Shown in pieces: positions 37,548-47,400 of a stretch of DNA of 64,000 nt. Each line of letters opens with the position of its first letter. Within the stretch, counting starts at the first letter, position 1. A program made the position numbers and the translations under genes. The stretch spans positions 124,001 through 188,000 of the forward strand of contig NZ_MAFC01000009.1 in NCBI RefSeq assembly GCF_002013465.1. Reading direction: 5' to 3'. The notes under the pieces were generated by a model. It had not been told where the DNA came from and did no database searches. It worked only from the letters and a program-made list of their open reading frames with translations. The DNA is from Mycobacterium sp. D16R12 (GTDB lineage: Bacteria > Actinomycetota > Actinomycetes > Mycobacteriales > Mycobacteriaceae).

Positions 37548-37668
37548 TACCCAGGCGGACGTGCTTTCTGGGGGGAATGGCGAACCAAAGCGACCAGCAA
37601 CCCCGATATCAGATTTGAGGAACCGTTGTGCTCGAATGGTTTTCGCGCGGGTACCTGGCGCAGAGCCC

Positions 37669-38466
37669 TCAGATACCGCTCAGGCCGTGGATCAGAAGTG
37701 ATAACCCAGCCACTATGCACATGGCTATCAAAATCTTTCGACGATGAGCCAGCGCCCAGTCATGCAACAGTTGCACAACGGCTTGGGTTTTCGTAGGTGC
37801 GACCAGATAGCTGATCAGGGTCAGCTCGACGATTGCCAGTACGCCGATGATGAAGACGACCACAACGGTGATCTGCGTCCCGAGCGCGGCGCCTGAGGTC
37901 ACCAGAATGGCTATGAGGAACAGGCCTGCGTCCGGTTCGATTCCGCCGAGTAGCAGGCCGATCAGGAAGGCGACCCATAACGATCCGTTTTCCCACGCAC
38001 TGGCCGCCCGGCGCAGTAGTCGTCGGACCGGTGACCCCCCGTCGGTCGTCGTTTCCTCGGTGCGGCCCAGGAGTCGTGAGATGGGGTTCTGCGTTGGCGG
38101 ATTCAGCTCCGGGGCCGGACCGTCCGCGCCCACGTGCTGCAGCTGACGTCGGCGCAGCCGCGGCCACAGCGCTATGAGCGCCGCAACCGACAGGGCGAGT
38201 ACGCCCATACCGAGTTGAACGTGCCGAATGGTGGGGCTGCCCGCCACGCCCTGTGCGAAGGATCTGAACACCGGCGTGACATGCAGCAGTGTCAGTGGCA
38301 GCACCACCGCGGGGATACAACCGATGAGACAGCCCGCCCAGTAAACGAGCAGATTTTGCACGGGCTGTGGCCGAGAGATCACGAGGAGAGTGATGCCCAG
38401 GCGTATCGGATTCAGGGCGACCAGTACCACGAGTGCTAGCACCGATCCCCACACGTACGAACACAC
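37669..38466 (-). CDS. gap: GAP-family integral membrane protein, copy 2
   Basis: From GTG 38466 the protein has 265 residues, exactly the length of copy 1. It shares SRPQPVQNLLVYWAG and YLVAPTKTQAVVQLLHDWALAHRR, with a divergent central polar loop (LGRTEETTTDGG). The frame remains open upstream to 38811, but that part is antisense to the neighbouring methyltransferase and lacks conserved content. The tandem pair is likely transcribed together from the region before 38466. Confidence 0.82.
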   Translation of the reverse strand: MCSYVWGSVLALVVLVALNPIRLGITLLVISRPQPVQNLLVYWAGCLIGCIPAVVLPLTLLHVTPVFRSFAQGVAGSPTIRHVQLGMGVLALSVAALIALWPRLRRRQLQHVGADGPAPELNPPTQNPISRLLGRTEETTTDGGSPVRRLLRRAASAWENGSLWVAFLIGLLLGGIEPDAGLFLIAILVTSGAALGTQITVVVVFIIGVLAIVELTLISYLVAPTKTQAVVQLLHDWALAHRRKILIAMCIVAGLSLLIHGLSGI

Positions 38467-38583
38467 TACGCGGTAGGTTCGTTGTCTGGGGTTCCTTTGA
38501 AAGTTGTTCTGTGGCGGCCTGTCACGGGCCCATGGCACGCGGTACGCGTTCTCCGGCCTCAGACTCTCGTGGAGGAGATTTGA

Positions 38584-39564
38584 ATGACGGCGGTTACCAA
38601 TGCATGCCGACTGTGCGACTCGACTGGCCCTCATCGAATGCTTGAGGTTCGCGAGATGATGTTCGGCACCCGTGAGGTGTTCGAATACTTCAGCTGCGCC
38701 GCGTGCGACACGTTGCAGATCGTCAGCGTGCTCGAGGGCGAAGAGCTCATGCGGCATTACCCCGCGGCCTACTACTCGCACAACGGCTCGGCCCAGCCGA
38801 AGGCCTTCCAATGGATGGTCACGCAGCGCGACCTATTCACATTGCGAAGCGGGGGAAGGATATTTGGGTCAGCCATGGCCTCTCCCGTACCGGAGGGCAT
38901 CTTCCGTGTGCTGCTCGGCGGGGATGCCGTCAAGATGCTTGCCGGGCTTGGAATCGAACGCGATGCGCGGATCTTGGATGTTGGATGTGGAAGCGGTGCC
39001 CTGCTGGACCGGCTCGCGAGAGTCGGGTTCGTCAGCTTGGTCGGAGCCGACCCCTTTATCGCGGAGGATGGCGAATCGCGTGAACGTATACCGCTACTGA
39101 AGCGCTACTTGAGTGATATGACAGGCGAATTCGACCTCATCATGTTCAATCATTCGCTCGAACACATGCCCGATCCGGTGGCCACGCTCGAGGTGGCGTC
39201 CAGAAAGTTGGCCGACGGCGGCATGTGCCTGGCCCGGGTGCCCACAACGTCATCCGAAGCGTGGTCCATCTACGGAGCCGATTGGGTGCAGGCCGATGCG
39301 CCTAGGCACATGGTCATACCTTCACGACGGGGAATGGCTCTTGCGGCAGAGCGCGCGGGATTGCGCGTCGCGCAGACATTTGACGATTCAACTTTTGGTC
39401 AGTTCACCGGAAGCGAAGCCTATCGGGGGGATGTTCCGGTGACTGACCCCAAAATCCTTCGTATGTTTGGCCCCAAGCAGATCTGGGAGTGGGAGAAGCG
39501 GGCCAAACGACTCAATCAGCAGAACCGTGGTGACCAGACTGGTTTTGTGTTGCGAGTTAAGTAG
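38584..39564 (+). CDS. SAM-dependent methyltransferase with N-terminal zinc ribbon
   Basis: The 326-residue protein has four cysteines, C8, C11, C38 and C41, forming a zinc ribbon. A SAM domain follows with motif I ILDVGCGSGALLDRLA near 130 and FDLIMFNHSLEHM near 185. Such zinc-ribbon C- or O-methyltransferases occur in sugar and natural-product pathways. Methylation of a deoxysugar or the peptide is plausible given the glycosyltransferases downstream. ATG 38584 follows GGAGG by about six bases. It is divergent from the GAP pair. Confidence 0.78.
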   Translation: MTAVTNACRLCDSTGPHRMLEVREMMFGTREVFEYFSCAACDTLQIVSVLEGEELMRHYPAAYYSHNGSAQPKAFQWMVTQRDLFTLRSGGRIFGSAMASPVPEGIFRVLLGGDAVKMLAGLGIERDARILDVGCGSGALLDRLARVGFVSLVGADPFIAEDGESRERIPLLKRYLSDMTGEFDLIMFNHSLEHMPDPVATLEVASRKLADGGMCLARVPTTSSEAWSIYGADWVQADAPRHMVIPSRRGMALAAERAGLRVAQTFDDSTFGQFTGSEAYRGDVPVTDPKILRMFGPKQIWEWEKRAKRLNQQNRGDQTGFVLRVK

Positions 39565-39724
39565 GGCCAAATCTGTACGTCTCGTCTAGGGATGCTGTCG
39601 TATTCCCAAATCTCTTGAATTCAAAGTTAATAACGCGGATACCGGGATATGCTGCCGGGCGGTTGAGCTGTGGCGAGGCTCCCGCATTCATCCCGCAGGA
39701 ACACTGGAAGTGAAGGGCTCTGCG

Positions 39725-41005
39725 ATGAAATTCGTACTCTCATTCTATGGAACACGTGGTGATGTCGAGCCCGGTATCGCTGTCGGCCGTGAGCTATTGC
39801 GCCGTGGGCATGACGTACGCATGATCGTCCCGCCCGACCTCGTCGCCTTCACGGAGGCGGCCGGACTTTCCGCGGTGGCCTGCGGACCCGATGTGCGGGT
39901 GTGGCAGGACGTGAACCGTGACTTCTGGGCACGATTCTTGCGGAACTTCTGGAAGAACTTCTGGAGGATCCGGGACCTAAGGGAACTGCTGCGCGAGGAT
40001 TGGCGGTTTCTGGTTCAGTGCTGGGAGGACGTCAGCTCGACGCTGAGATCGCAAGCCGCGGACGCCGACCTCCTGTTCACCGGTGTTCTCGGCGAAGAGT
40101 CAGCCGGCAACGTCGCGGAGTTCTACTCCCTTCCGTTCGCCACGCTGCACGTGTTTCCGATTCGCGCCAACGGTCAGCTCGTTCCGGGAATGCCTGCCCG
40201 GCTAGGCCGATCAATCATGAGGTTGTCAGAGTGGCTGGGTTGGCCGATGTTCAAAAGGCTCGAGGATCCACAGCGCCGTGAGCTGGGCCTGCCGAAAGCC
40301 ACCGGACCCTCGCCCTGGCGGATCGCAGAGCGTGGTTCGTTGGAGATCCAGGCATATGACGAGGCGTGTATGCCCGGATTGGCTGAGGAATGGGCGGAAT
40401 ACGATGGGCGGCGGCCCTTCGTGGGCGCACTGACGCTGGATCTACCAACAGATTCCGATGCAGAGGTGGCTTCGTGGATTGCCGGGGGATCACCGCCCAT
40501 TTGCTTCGGCTTCGGCAGCATGCCCGTCGAGTCCGCCGCCGAGACGCTGGCCATGATCAGCGCGGCATGTGACCAGTTGGGGGAGCGGGCGTTAGTGTGC
40601 GCGGGCGGAAGTGATTTCAGCCATGTACCACTTCTCGAGAATGTCAAAGTGGTTGGCATGATGAACTACTCCGCCGCCTTTCCCGCGTGCCGCGCGGTGG
40701 TGCACCACGGTGGCGCGGGCACCACTGCCGCGAGTCTGCGGGCGGGAGTCCCCACGCTGGTCCTTTCGACCGACCTCGATCAGACGTTGTGGGGCGCACG
40801 CGTCAAGCGGCTGAAAGTAGGTACCGCTCGGCGTTTTTCGGCGACGACCGAGAAGACATTGGTCGCGGACCTGCGCACCGTCCTCGATACGCAGTACGTC
40901 ACGCGGGCCCGCGAGGTGGCCACCCGAATGACCAAGGCCGCTGAGAGCCCGGTGACCACCGCGGATCTGCTGGAAGACTTCGTCCGGCTCAAGCGGGCCG
41001 GCTGA
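39725..41005 (+). CDS. GT1-family glycosyltransferase (GPL Gtf-like), copy 1
   Basis: From ATG 39725 the protein has 426 residues of GT-B fold. The N-terminal acceptor domain opens MKFVLSFYGTRGDVEPGIAVG, and the C-terminal donor domain carries CRAVVHHGGAGTTAASLRAGVP near 325. This is the pattern of mycobacterial GPL glycosyltransferases, which put deoxysugars such as 6-deoxytalose or rhamnose on the peptide. An in-frame ATG at 39710 is less like the family start. Only seven bases separate it from copy 2. Confidence 0.88.
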   Translation: MKFVLSFYGTRGDVEPGIAVGRELLRRGHDVRMIVPPDLVAFTEAAGLSAVACGPDVRVWQDVNRDFWARFLRNFWKNFWRIRDLRELLREDWRFLVQCWEDVSSTLRSQAADADLLFTGVLGEESAGNVAEFYSLPFATLHVFPIRANGQLVPGMPARLGRSIMRLSEWLGWPMFKRLEDPQRRELGLPKATGPSPWRIAERGSLEIQAYDEACMPGLAEEWAEYDGRRPFVGALTLDLPTDSDAEVASWIAGGSPPICFGFGSMPVESAAETLAMISAACDQLGERALVCAGGSDFSHVPLLENVKVVGMMNYSAAFPACRAVVHHGGAGTTAASLRAGVPTLVLSTDLDQTLWGARVKRLKVGTARRFSATTEKTLVADLRTVLDTQYVTRAREVATRMTKAAESPVTTADLLEDFVRLKRAG

Positions 41006-41012
41006 AGCCGCG

Positions 41013-42269
41013 ATGAAGTTCGTATTGGCAAGCTACGGGACTCGCGGCGATATCGAGCCGTGTGTCGCGGTGGCCCGCGAGTTGTTACGCCGGGGGCACG
41101 AGGTGCAGATGGCAGTTCCTCCGGATCTCATCGCATTCGTCGAGGCGGCCGGACCTACTGCGGTTCCGTACGGACCGGATCTGCAGGCAGTTCTGGACGC
41201 GCACCGTGATTTCTGGACACACTTCTTTCGCAACTTCTGGAAGATCCGGGATTTGATCAGGATGCGGCGCGACGTGGTGCGGCCCTTTCTGCAATGTTGG
41301 AAGGACATCGTGGCCACACTGACCTCGTTGGCCGAGGGGGCGGACTTGCTTTTCACCGGTGTGAATTTCGAGGACGCTGCGGGCAATGTCGCGGAGTACT
41401 ACGACATTCCGCTGGCGACGCTGCACTTCTTTCCCTTGCGGGCCAATGGTCACTTCGTACCGCTCCTGCCCGCGCCATTGGGCCGATCGACAATGAGGGT
41501 TGGCGAGTGGCTGGCCTGGCAGAATGCGAAGAAGGTAGAGGGCGTCCAGCGGGGTGAACTGGCGCTACCTAAAGCCGCCGCGCCCTCGCCGTGGCGAATC
41601 ACCGAACGCGGATCGCTGGAGATCCAGGCCTATGACGAGGTCTGCTTTCCCGGCCTGGCCGCCGAATGGGCAGAGCATGAGGGCCGTCGTCCGTTCGTCG
41701 GCGCGCTGACGCTCGACTTACCCACGGAGTTCGATGATGAAGTGGCCTCGTGGATTAGCGCCGGTGCTCCGCCCGTCTTCTTTGGCTTTGGCAGCCTGCC
41801 GGTCGAGTCCGCTGCCAAGACACTTGCGATGATCAACTCGGCGTGTGACCAATTGGGCGAGCGGGCGTTGGTGTGTTCAGCCGGGTCCGATTTCAGCGAT
41901 TTTCCCCTCGCGGAGAACATCAAAGTGGTTGACGCGATGAACTACTCTGCTGCCTTCCCGGCCTGTCGCGCGGTGGTACACCATGGCGGCACCGGCACCA
42001 CCGCTGCGGGCCTACGGGCAGGCGTTCCCACCTTGATACTTTCGACAGACCTCGATCAGACGCTCTGGGGAGCCCGGGTCAAGCGATTGAAAGTGGGTAC
42101 TTCCCGGCGCTTTTCGGCCACGACCGAGAAGACATTGGTGGCTGACCTGCGCACCATCCTCCAACCGGAATGCGTGGCCCGGGCCCACGAGGTCGCCACT
42201 CGAATGATCACTGCTGCCGAGAGTGTTGTGATCACAGCAGACCTCGTGGAGAGCCTCGCGGCAGGCTAG
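41013..42269 (+). CDS. GT1-family glycosyltransferase (GPL Gtf-like), copy 2
   Basis: The 418-residue paralogue of copy 1 opens MKFVLASYGTRGDIEPC and keeps the donor motif CRAVVHHGGTGTTAAGLRAGVP near 318. The two proteins align almost end to end, with copy 1 having four extra residues in a Trp-rich insert (FWKNFW). In M. abscessus GPLs two Gtf enzymes each attach a different deoxysugar, so dual glycosylation is possible here. The last codons overlap the convergent P450 stop by four bases. Confidence 0.88.
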   Translation: MKFVLASYGTRGDIEPCVAVARELLRRGHEVQMAVPPDLIAFVEAAGPTAVPYGPDLQAVLDAHRDFWTHFFRNFWKIRDLIRMRRDVVRPFLQCWKDIVATLTSLAEGADLLFTGVNFEDAAGNVAEYYDIPLATLHFFPLRANGHFVPLLPAPLGRSTMRVGEWLAWQNAKKVEGVQRGELALPKAAAPSPWRITERGSLEIQAYDEVCFPGLAAEWAEHEGRRPFVGALTLDLPTEFDDEVASWISAGAPPVFFGFGSLPVESAAKTLAMINSACDQLGERALVCSAGSDFSDFPLAENIKVVDAMNYSAAFPACRAVVHHGGTGTTAAGLRAGVPTLILSTDLDQTLWGARVKRLKVGTSRRFSATTEKTLVADLRTILQPECVARAHEVATRMITAAESVVITADLVESLAAG

Positions 42270-43672
42270 CGCTGCGAGTCGCTTGACTGTGTCATGCGAT
42301 GAGAACCGGCAGGACACGTTGGTGCTGCTGCTGCGGGCTCGCGGTCCCTGATCGCTTGAACCCGGATGTATCCACCACGGTGCGGCACGAAAGTGACGTG
42401 CTTGGCCTGCTGCTTCTCATCGGGCGCCGTGGTGGTACATAAGTCGACCCGGCGCAGGATCTCACGCAGTACGACCCGAATTTCAACCATGGCGAAGGTG
42501 GCGCCGAGGCAGCGGCGGTTGCCTCCACCGAACGGCAGCCAGGTGGTCGGGCTCAGGGTGGTGCCGAGCATCCGATCCGGGTCGAATCGTTCCGGATCCG
42601 GATACACGTCCGCGCTGGCATGCACGAGTCCGATCGCCGGATCGACCATGACCCCGGCCGGTAGCCGATAGCCGCCCACCTCGACGGGCTCCTTGAGCAC
42701 CCTGCCCGAACTGAAGATCACCGGACGGATGCGCAACGTCTCTTTGGCTACGGCATCTAGGTATTCGTCGCCCGACGGGTCACCCGCGGCGCTGGCATCG
42801 GCGGCCCGTACGGCCTTCGCCAGCGCGACGGGGTGGCGGGTCAGTCGTTCCAGCACCCAGGACAGCGCCGTCGCGGTGGTCTCGTGTCCGGCCGCGATGG
42901 ACGTCAGCAGGTGATCACGCAGTTCTTGGTCGGACATGGTGCGTCCGTTGTCATCGGCGGCGCTGACCAGCATGGCCAGCACATCGGTGCGCTCGGCCAG
43001 GTGGGGATCGGCACGGCGTTCGGCAATTTCGGCATAGAGCAGGGCGTCGGTCTCTGCCATCCGCCTGCCGACCCCCCGCCACGGGAAATGGCTTCGCAGG
43101 CCCGGATTGGTAATCGCCGGAGTTTCCCACGGCTTCATGTAGAGCAGACGCGGCACGACCTTGCGCAGTGCGGCCAGCCGCACCGGGTCGGTGGCACCGA
43201 TAACTGTTCGCAGGATCACCTCGAGCGTGATATCGGTGGTCTTGGGGGCAACGGAGAAGTCTTCACCTACCGGCCATGTGGTTATGTTTGCGGCAGCGAT
43301 CTCGGCCATCTGATCGGCCTGGCGCGCGACGGCGTCGCGATGAAACGCCGGCATGAGCAGACGCCGCTGGTCGTGATGGGCGTCCTCGTCCAGTACAAAC
43401 AACGAGCTATCGCCGAGGAGGCCCCGAAAGAACCAGTGCGCCTCGCCGGAATGAAAGACTCGCGGGTCACCCGCGTACACCGTCTTGATATCGGCGGGGT
43501 TTGCGAGATATACCACCTTGCCCGACAAGGGAATACGCAGCGTGAATATGTTGCCATAGCGGCGCTGACAGCCGGCCAAGAAGCGCAGACCATAGGCGGC
43601 CATCAATATGGACTGCACTACTAGGGGCAGCGGAGGTCCAGGCGGTAGTGCTGTTTTCGCAGTTTTGCTCAC
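42266..43672 (-). CDS. Cytochrome P450
   Basis: The 468-residue heme-thiolate monooxygenase has the proton-relay I-helix AGHETTATAL near 270, ExxR as KETLRIRP near 318, and the heme loop FGGGNRRCLGATFA with ligand Cys388. The N-terminus PPGPPLPLVVQS is proline-rich, without a clear membrane anchor. It resembles the CYP135/138-like mycobacterial group that acts on fatty or lipid substrates. Between the Gtf pair and the NRPS, hydroxylation of the acyl chain or an amino acid is plausible. Start GTG 43672. Confidence 0.85.
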   Translation of the reverse strand: MSKTAKTALPPGPPLPLVVQSILMAAYGLRFLAGCQRRYGNIFTLRIPLSGKVVYLANPADIKTVYAGDPRVFHSGEAHWFFRGLLGDSSLFVLDEDAHHDQRRLLMPAFHRDAVARQADQMAEIAAANITTWPVGEDFSVAPKTTDITLEVILRTVIGATDPVRLAALRKVVPRLLYMKPWETPAITNPGLRSHFPWRGVGRRMAETDALLYAEIAERRADPHLAERTDVLAMLVSAADDNGRTMSDQELRDHLLTSIAAGHETTATALSWVLERLTRHPVALAKAVRAADASAAGDPSGDEYLDAVAKETLRIRPVIFSSGRVLKEPVEVGGYRLPAGVMVDPAIGLVHASADVYPDPERFDPDRMLGTTLSPTTWLPFGGGNRRCLGATFAMVEIRVVLREILRRVDLCTTTAPDEKQQAKHVTFVPHRGGYIRVQAIRDREPAAAAPTCPAGSHRMTQSSDSQR

Positions 43673-44165
43673 TGTGCGTGATCCTAAGTTCTAGACGGTA
43701 TTACAGCTCACATGCCGGCGGCCTCGGCAGAGACTGGCGCGAGTTTGCCTGTCGCGGAAACCGACTCAGCCCAGGGTGCAACGGTGCCTTCCAACGGTAC
43801 GAGTGTTGGGTCGGGTGCGCAGGCACTTTCGAAGGTTGGGCATGTCGCGAATCTGGTCACGTTGGATACCTCGTCGAGTACTGAATGATGCGTGCCACGG
43901 TGCGTACAGCAAAGTATGAGACAACGGCCGACATCTGTGTCGTGACGGTGGCGTGAGGCTGATCATGGCTGGTTTGGTAACGAATAGCAGCCAATTCGCG
44001 ACATGTGGGCCCATCGTGCCGGGCAATGGCGGCCAGCCCTGCGGGTCCCGAACTGGTCAGTAGCAAGTATTAGTGATTTCTCTAAAAACACGCACCGGCG
44101 GAGTTTTCTCGGTTAGTTTTAGAACAGGTTCCACTTATCGTGCGTGGATGGTGTCGGGAGAAGTG
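43673..44165. other. Intergenic region upstream of mbtH and the NRPS
   Basis: This 493-base gap is the only large space before the NRPS operon. It holds a low-confidence 58-codon frame (43712-43888) rich in Ser, Ala and Thr with no ribosome site, then an A+T-richer stretch near 44060-44145. It most likely contains the NRPS promoter and possible operators, but no clear motif was identified. Confidence 0.4.
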
Positions 44166-44396
44166 TTGAGTATCAATCCATTTGATGATGAAAATGGCAG
44201 CTTTTTCGTTCTGGTCAACGACGAAGAGCAGCACAGCCTGTGGCCGGCCTTTGCCGATGTTCCAGCCGGATGGCGAGTGGTTTTCGGCGCTGCGGATCGC
44301 GCTGCCTGCCTGGACAACATAGAGCAGAGCTGGCCCGATATTAGGCCAAAAAGCCTGCGCGAGAGGGTGGCACAGGGTCGGACTGTTGATTATTAA
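44166..44396 (+). CDS. mbtH: MbtH-like protein
   Basis: The 76-residue protein starts [22 protein letters not shown] when TTG 44166 is read as the start. It continues with [14 protein letters not shown] and RDxxC-like [21 protein letters not shown], all MbtH hallmarks. MbtH proteins bind adenylation domains of NRPSs and are often essential for their activity. GTG 44163 or ATG 44148 are alternative starts; the GGGAGAAG ribosome site fits the TTG/GTG pair. The NRPS begins 18 bases downstream, so the two are co-expressed. Confidence 0.9.
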   Translation: MSINPFDDENGSFFVLVNDEEQHSLWPAFADVPAGWRVVFGAADRAACLDNIEQSWPDIRPKSLRERVAQGRTVDY

Positions 44397-44413
44397 GCAG
44401 TGGGTGGGGACCA

Positions 44414-47400
44414 ATGGAATGTGATCATGGGGCGCTTCCGCTTACGCGGGGGCAGCTGGACATCTGGCTCGCTGAAGAAACTGGTCGCTCCGGAATCAAG
44501 TGGCAGCTGGGCATGCTCGGTCGTATTGAAGGCGTCATTGACCACGGTCTACTCGAGCGGGCCGTACGTTATGTGGTGGGCGAGGCGGAGCCGCTTAGAG
44601 CCGTCTTTTCTGAACACGGCGGTCAGGTTTTTCAGACGGTAGTTGACTATCCGGACGTGGAGCTTGTTCGCCATGACTTAACGGGCTCTTCGGATCCCAT
44701 GGCTGATGCCTATCGGATAGCGTCATCGATCCGACGCAAGCAGATGCCCCTCAGTGGTCCGTTGTTCAAGTTTGCGCTGATGCAGGCGCGAGCTGATGAC
44801 TTCTATTTCTTCGTGTGCTGCCACCACATCGCGACAGACGGCATCGGCATGGGTCTCCTGTGTCATCGGATCGCCGCCGTCTATTCCGCGATCGCCACGG
44901 ATGCGCCGATACCTCCACCCATCTTTGGATCGCTGAGCAGTCTCATCGACTGCGAAGCGGAGTACGAGGCCTCCGACGATTACCTCATTGACGAGGCCTA
45001 TTGGGCCAGTTGCGGCCCCCTGGATAGCGATTCACGGCACGACCTGGCGCCCGCGGTCTCGAGTCAAACCGTCGAGTATGAGCCTTCTGCGCCAATCCAG
45101 TTGGATCCGTCCGTCGTCGCCAAGGCCCGTGAGTTGTCGCGTGCATTGGGGGTGCGTCGAGCCGCCGTGATCACCGCGGCATGTGCGCTGCTGGTGCATG
45201 GTGAGGTCGGGGGTCCGCAGGTTGTCCTCGATTTCCCGGTGAGCCGGCGGGTACGCCCAGAAACGCTGCTGGTGCCGGGGATGAGTTCCGGTGTTGTGCC
45301 GTTGAGATTGGCAACGTCACCGGCGACGACGGTCGCCGCCTTTTGTGACCACGTCGATACGCGAATTCAAGAAGCGTTGCAGCATCAGCGGTTTCCGTTG
45401 CGGGCCATGGAGAGCAAGACGGGATTCCAGCGCGGCGGGCAGGCGTCGAATCGCGCGGCCATCAACTTCATCCCCACGACTCGTTTGGCAGATTTTGCCG
45501 GCGCCGCGGGGTCGGGGACCGTGACCCACACGGGTCTCGTGGATCAGTTTGGGCTGGTCTTCATCAAGAACGATGACGAGTTGTTCCTGAGCACCTCGGG
45601 TGTGGGAGCTTTGTTCGCCGACTGCGATGCGCGCGCTCTCGCGGACCGCTTCGAGCGGGTGCTACTGGCGATGACCGCAGATCCGGACCGGCTGCTTTCG
45701 GCGATTGATGTCCGTGATGAGGCGGACTGCGCTCCCTTGGATGTGTGGAGCAATCGGGGGGCGTTGATTCGGCCAGTTCCCGAACCGGTGTCGATTCCGG
45801 CGGTGTTCGCTGAGCAGGTGGCGCGTGATCCAGGCGCCGTGGCGGTCAGTTCAGGCGACAGCGCGATCACCTATCGCGGGTTGGAAGCGGCAGCGAATCG
45901 ACTGGCGCACTTGCTGGTTGCTCATGGGGTGGGGCCCGGGCAGCGGGTGGCGTTGTTGTTCCCTCGGTCCATCGAGGCGATCGTGGCGATGATGGGGGTA
46001 CTGAAAACCGGTGCGGCGTACGTGCCTATCGATCCGACGGTGCCTGACGCGCGACTGGAGTTCGTGCTGGAGGATGCCGGGGCCGCTGTTGTCGTGACCA
46101 CCGCCGATCTCGCAGGTCGGTTGGGTGGGCGGCCGGTGACGGTGGTCGACATCAATGACCGTGCGGTGTACGCACGGCCCAGTACTGCCTTGCCGGTGGC
46201 GCCCGGTCCCGACGATATCGCGTATCTGATCTACACCTCGGGCACCACCGGTGTTCCGAAAGGTGTTGCCATCCCGCACCACAACGTAACGCGATTGTTG
46301 GAGGCCATCGACGTCGATCTGGAGTTGACCCGCGGGCAGGTATGGGCGCAGTGCCATTCGCTGGCCTTCGACTTCTCGGTGTGGGAGGTTTTCGGTGCCC
46401 TGCTCCATGGCGGGCGGCTGGTGGTGGTTCCCGAAGCCGTGACGCGCTCACCAGAAGAGCTCCACGCCCTGCTCGTCTGCGAACGCGTCAGCGTGTTGAG
46501 TCAGACGCCGTCGGCGTTTTATGCGCTGCAGTCGGTGGATACCGTGCTGCCGGAACACCAGCAGCTGGGGCTGGAGGCAGTGATATTCGGCGGGGAAGCT
46601 CTGACTCCACCGCGCCTCGGGACCTGGTTGTCCGATCATCCGGGGGCACCTCGGTTGATCAACATGTATGGGATTACCGAGACGACGGTGCATGCATCAT
46701 TCCGTGAGATCACTGCCGCAGATGTGAACACCGCAGCCAGTCCTATCGGGGTTCCGTTGGCCGATCTGGCGTTCTTCGTGCTCGATGATTGGTTGCGTCC
46801 GGTACCCGTCGGTGCGATCGGGGAGTTGTACGTGGCCGGCGCGGGCTTGGGCTACGGCTATGTCGGCCGGAATGCATTGACGGCGACTCGATTCGTGGCA
46901 TGCCCATTCGGCGGGCGGGGAGCGCGGATGTACCGCACCGGGGACCTGGTGTCCTGGGGCTGCGACGGACAGCTGCAGTATCTGGGACGCGCCGATGAGC
47001 AGGTCAAGATCCGCGGGTATCGCGTCGAACTGGGCGAAATCCAATCGGTGTTAACGACATTCGACGGGGTCCAGCAGGCGGTCGTGATCGCACGTGAGGA
47101 CCGCCCGGGAGACAAGCGCCTGGTCGGCTACATCACCGGCACCGCCCAGTCCGCAGTACTGCGCACCGCGATGGCGGAGCGGTTGCCGTCGTACATGGTG
47201 CCCGCGGCGATCGTGGTCTTGGAAACCATGCCGTTGACGGTCAACGGCAAGCTGGACAGAAAGGCTCTGCCCGCACCGGAATACCGACAGATCGATCAGT
47301 TCAGGGCCCCGACCACCCGTACCGAGGAAATCCTGTCCGGCATCTACGCCCAGATCCTTGGATTGGACCACGTTGGTATCGACGACTCGTTCTTCGAGCT

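Noticed and set aside
38467..38811. Upstream extension of GAP copy 2
   Set aside because: It is antisense to the zinc-ribbon methyltransferase; GTG 38466 gives a protein of the same length as copy 1.
43712..43888. 58-codon Ser/Ala/Thr-rich frame upstream of mbtH
   Set aside because: No ribosome site and no recognisable feature; kept only as content of the intergenic region.
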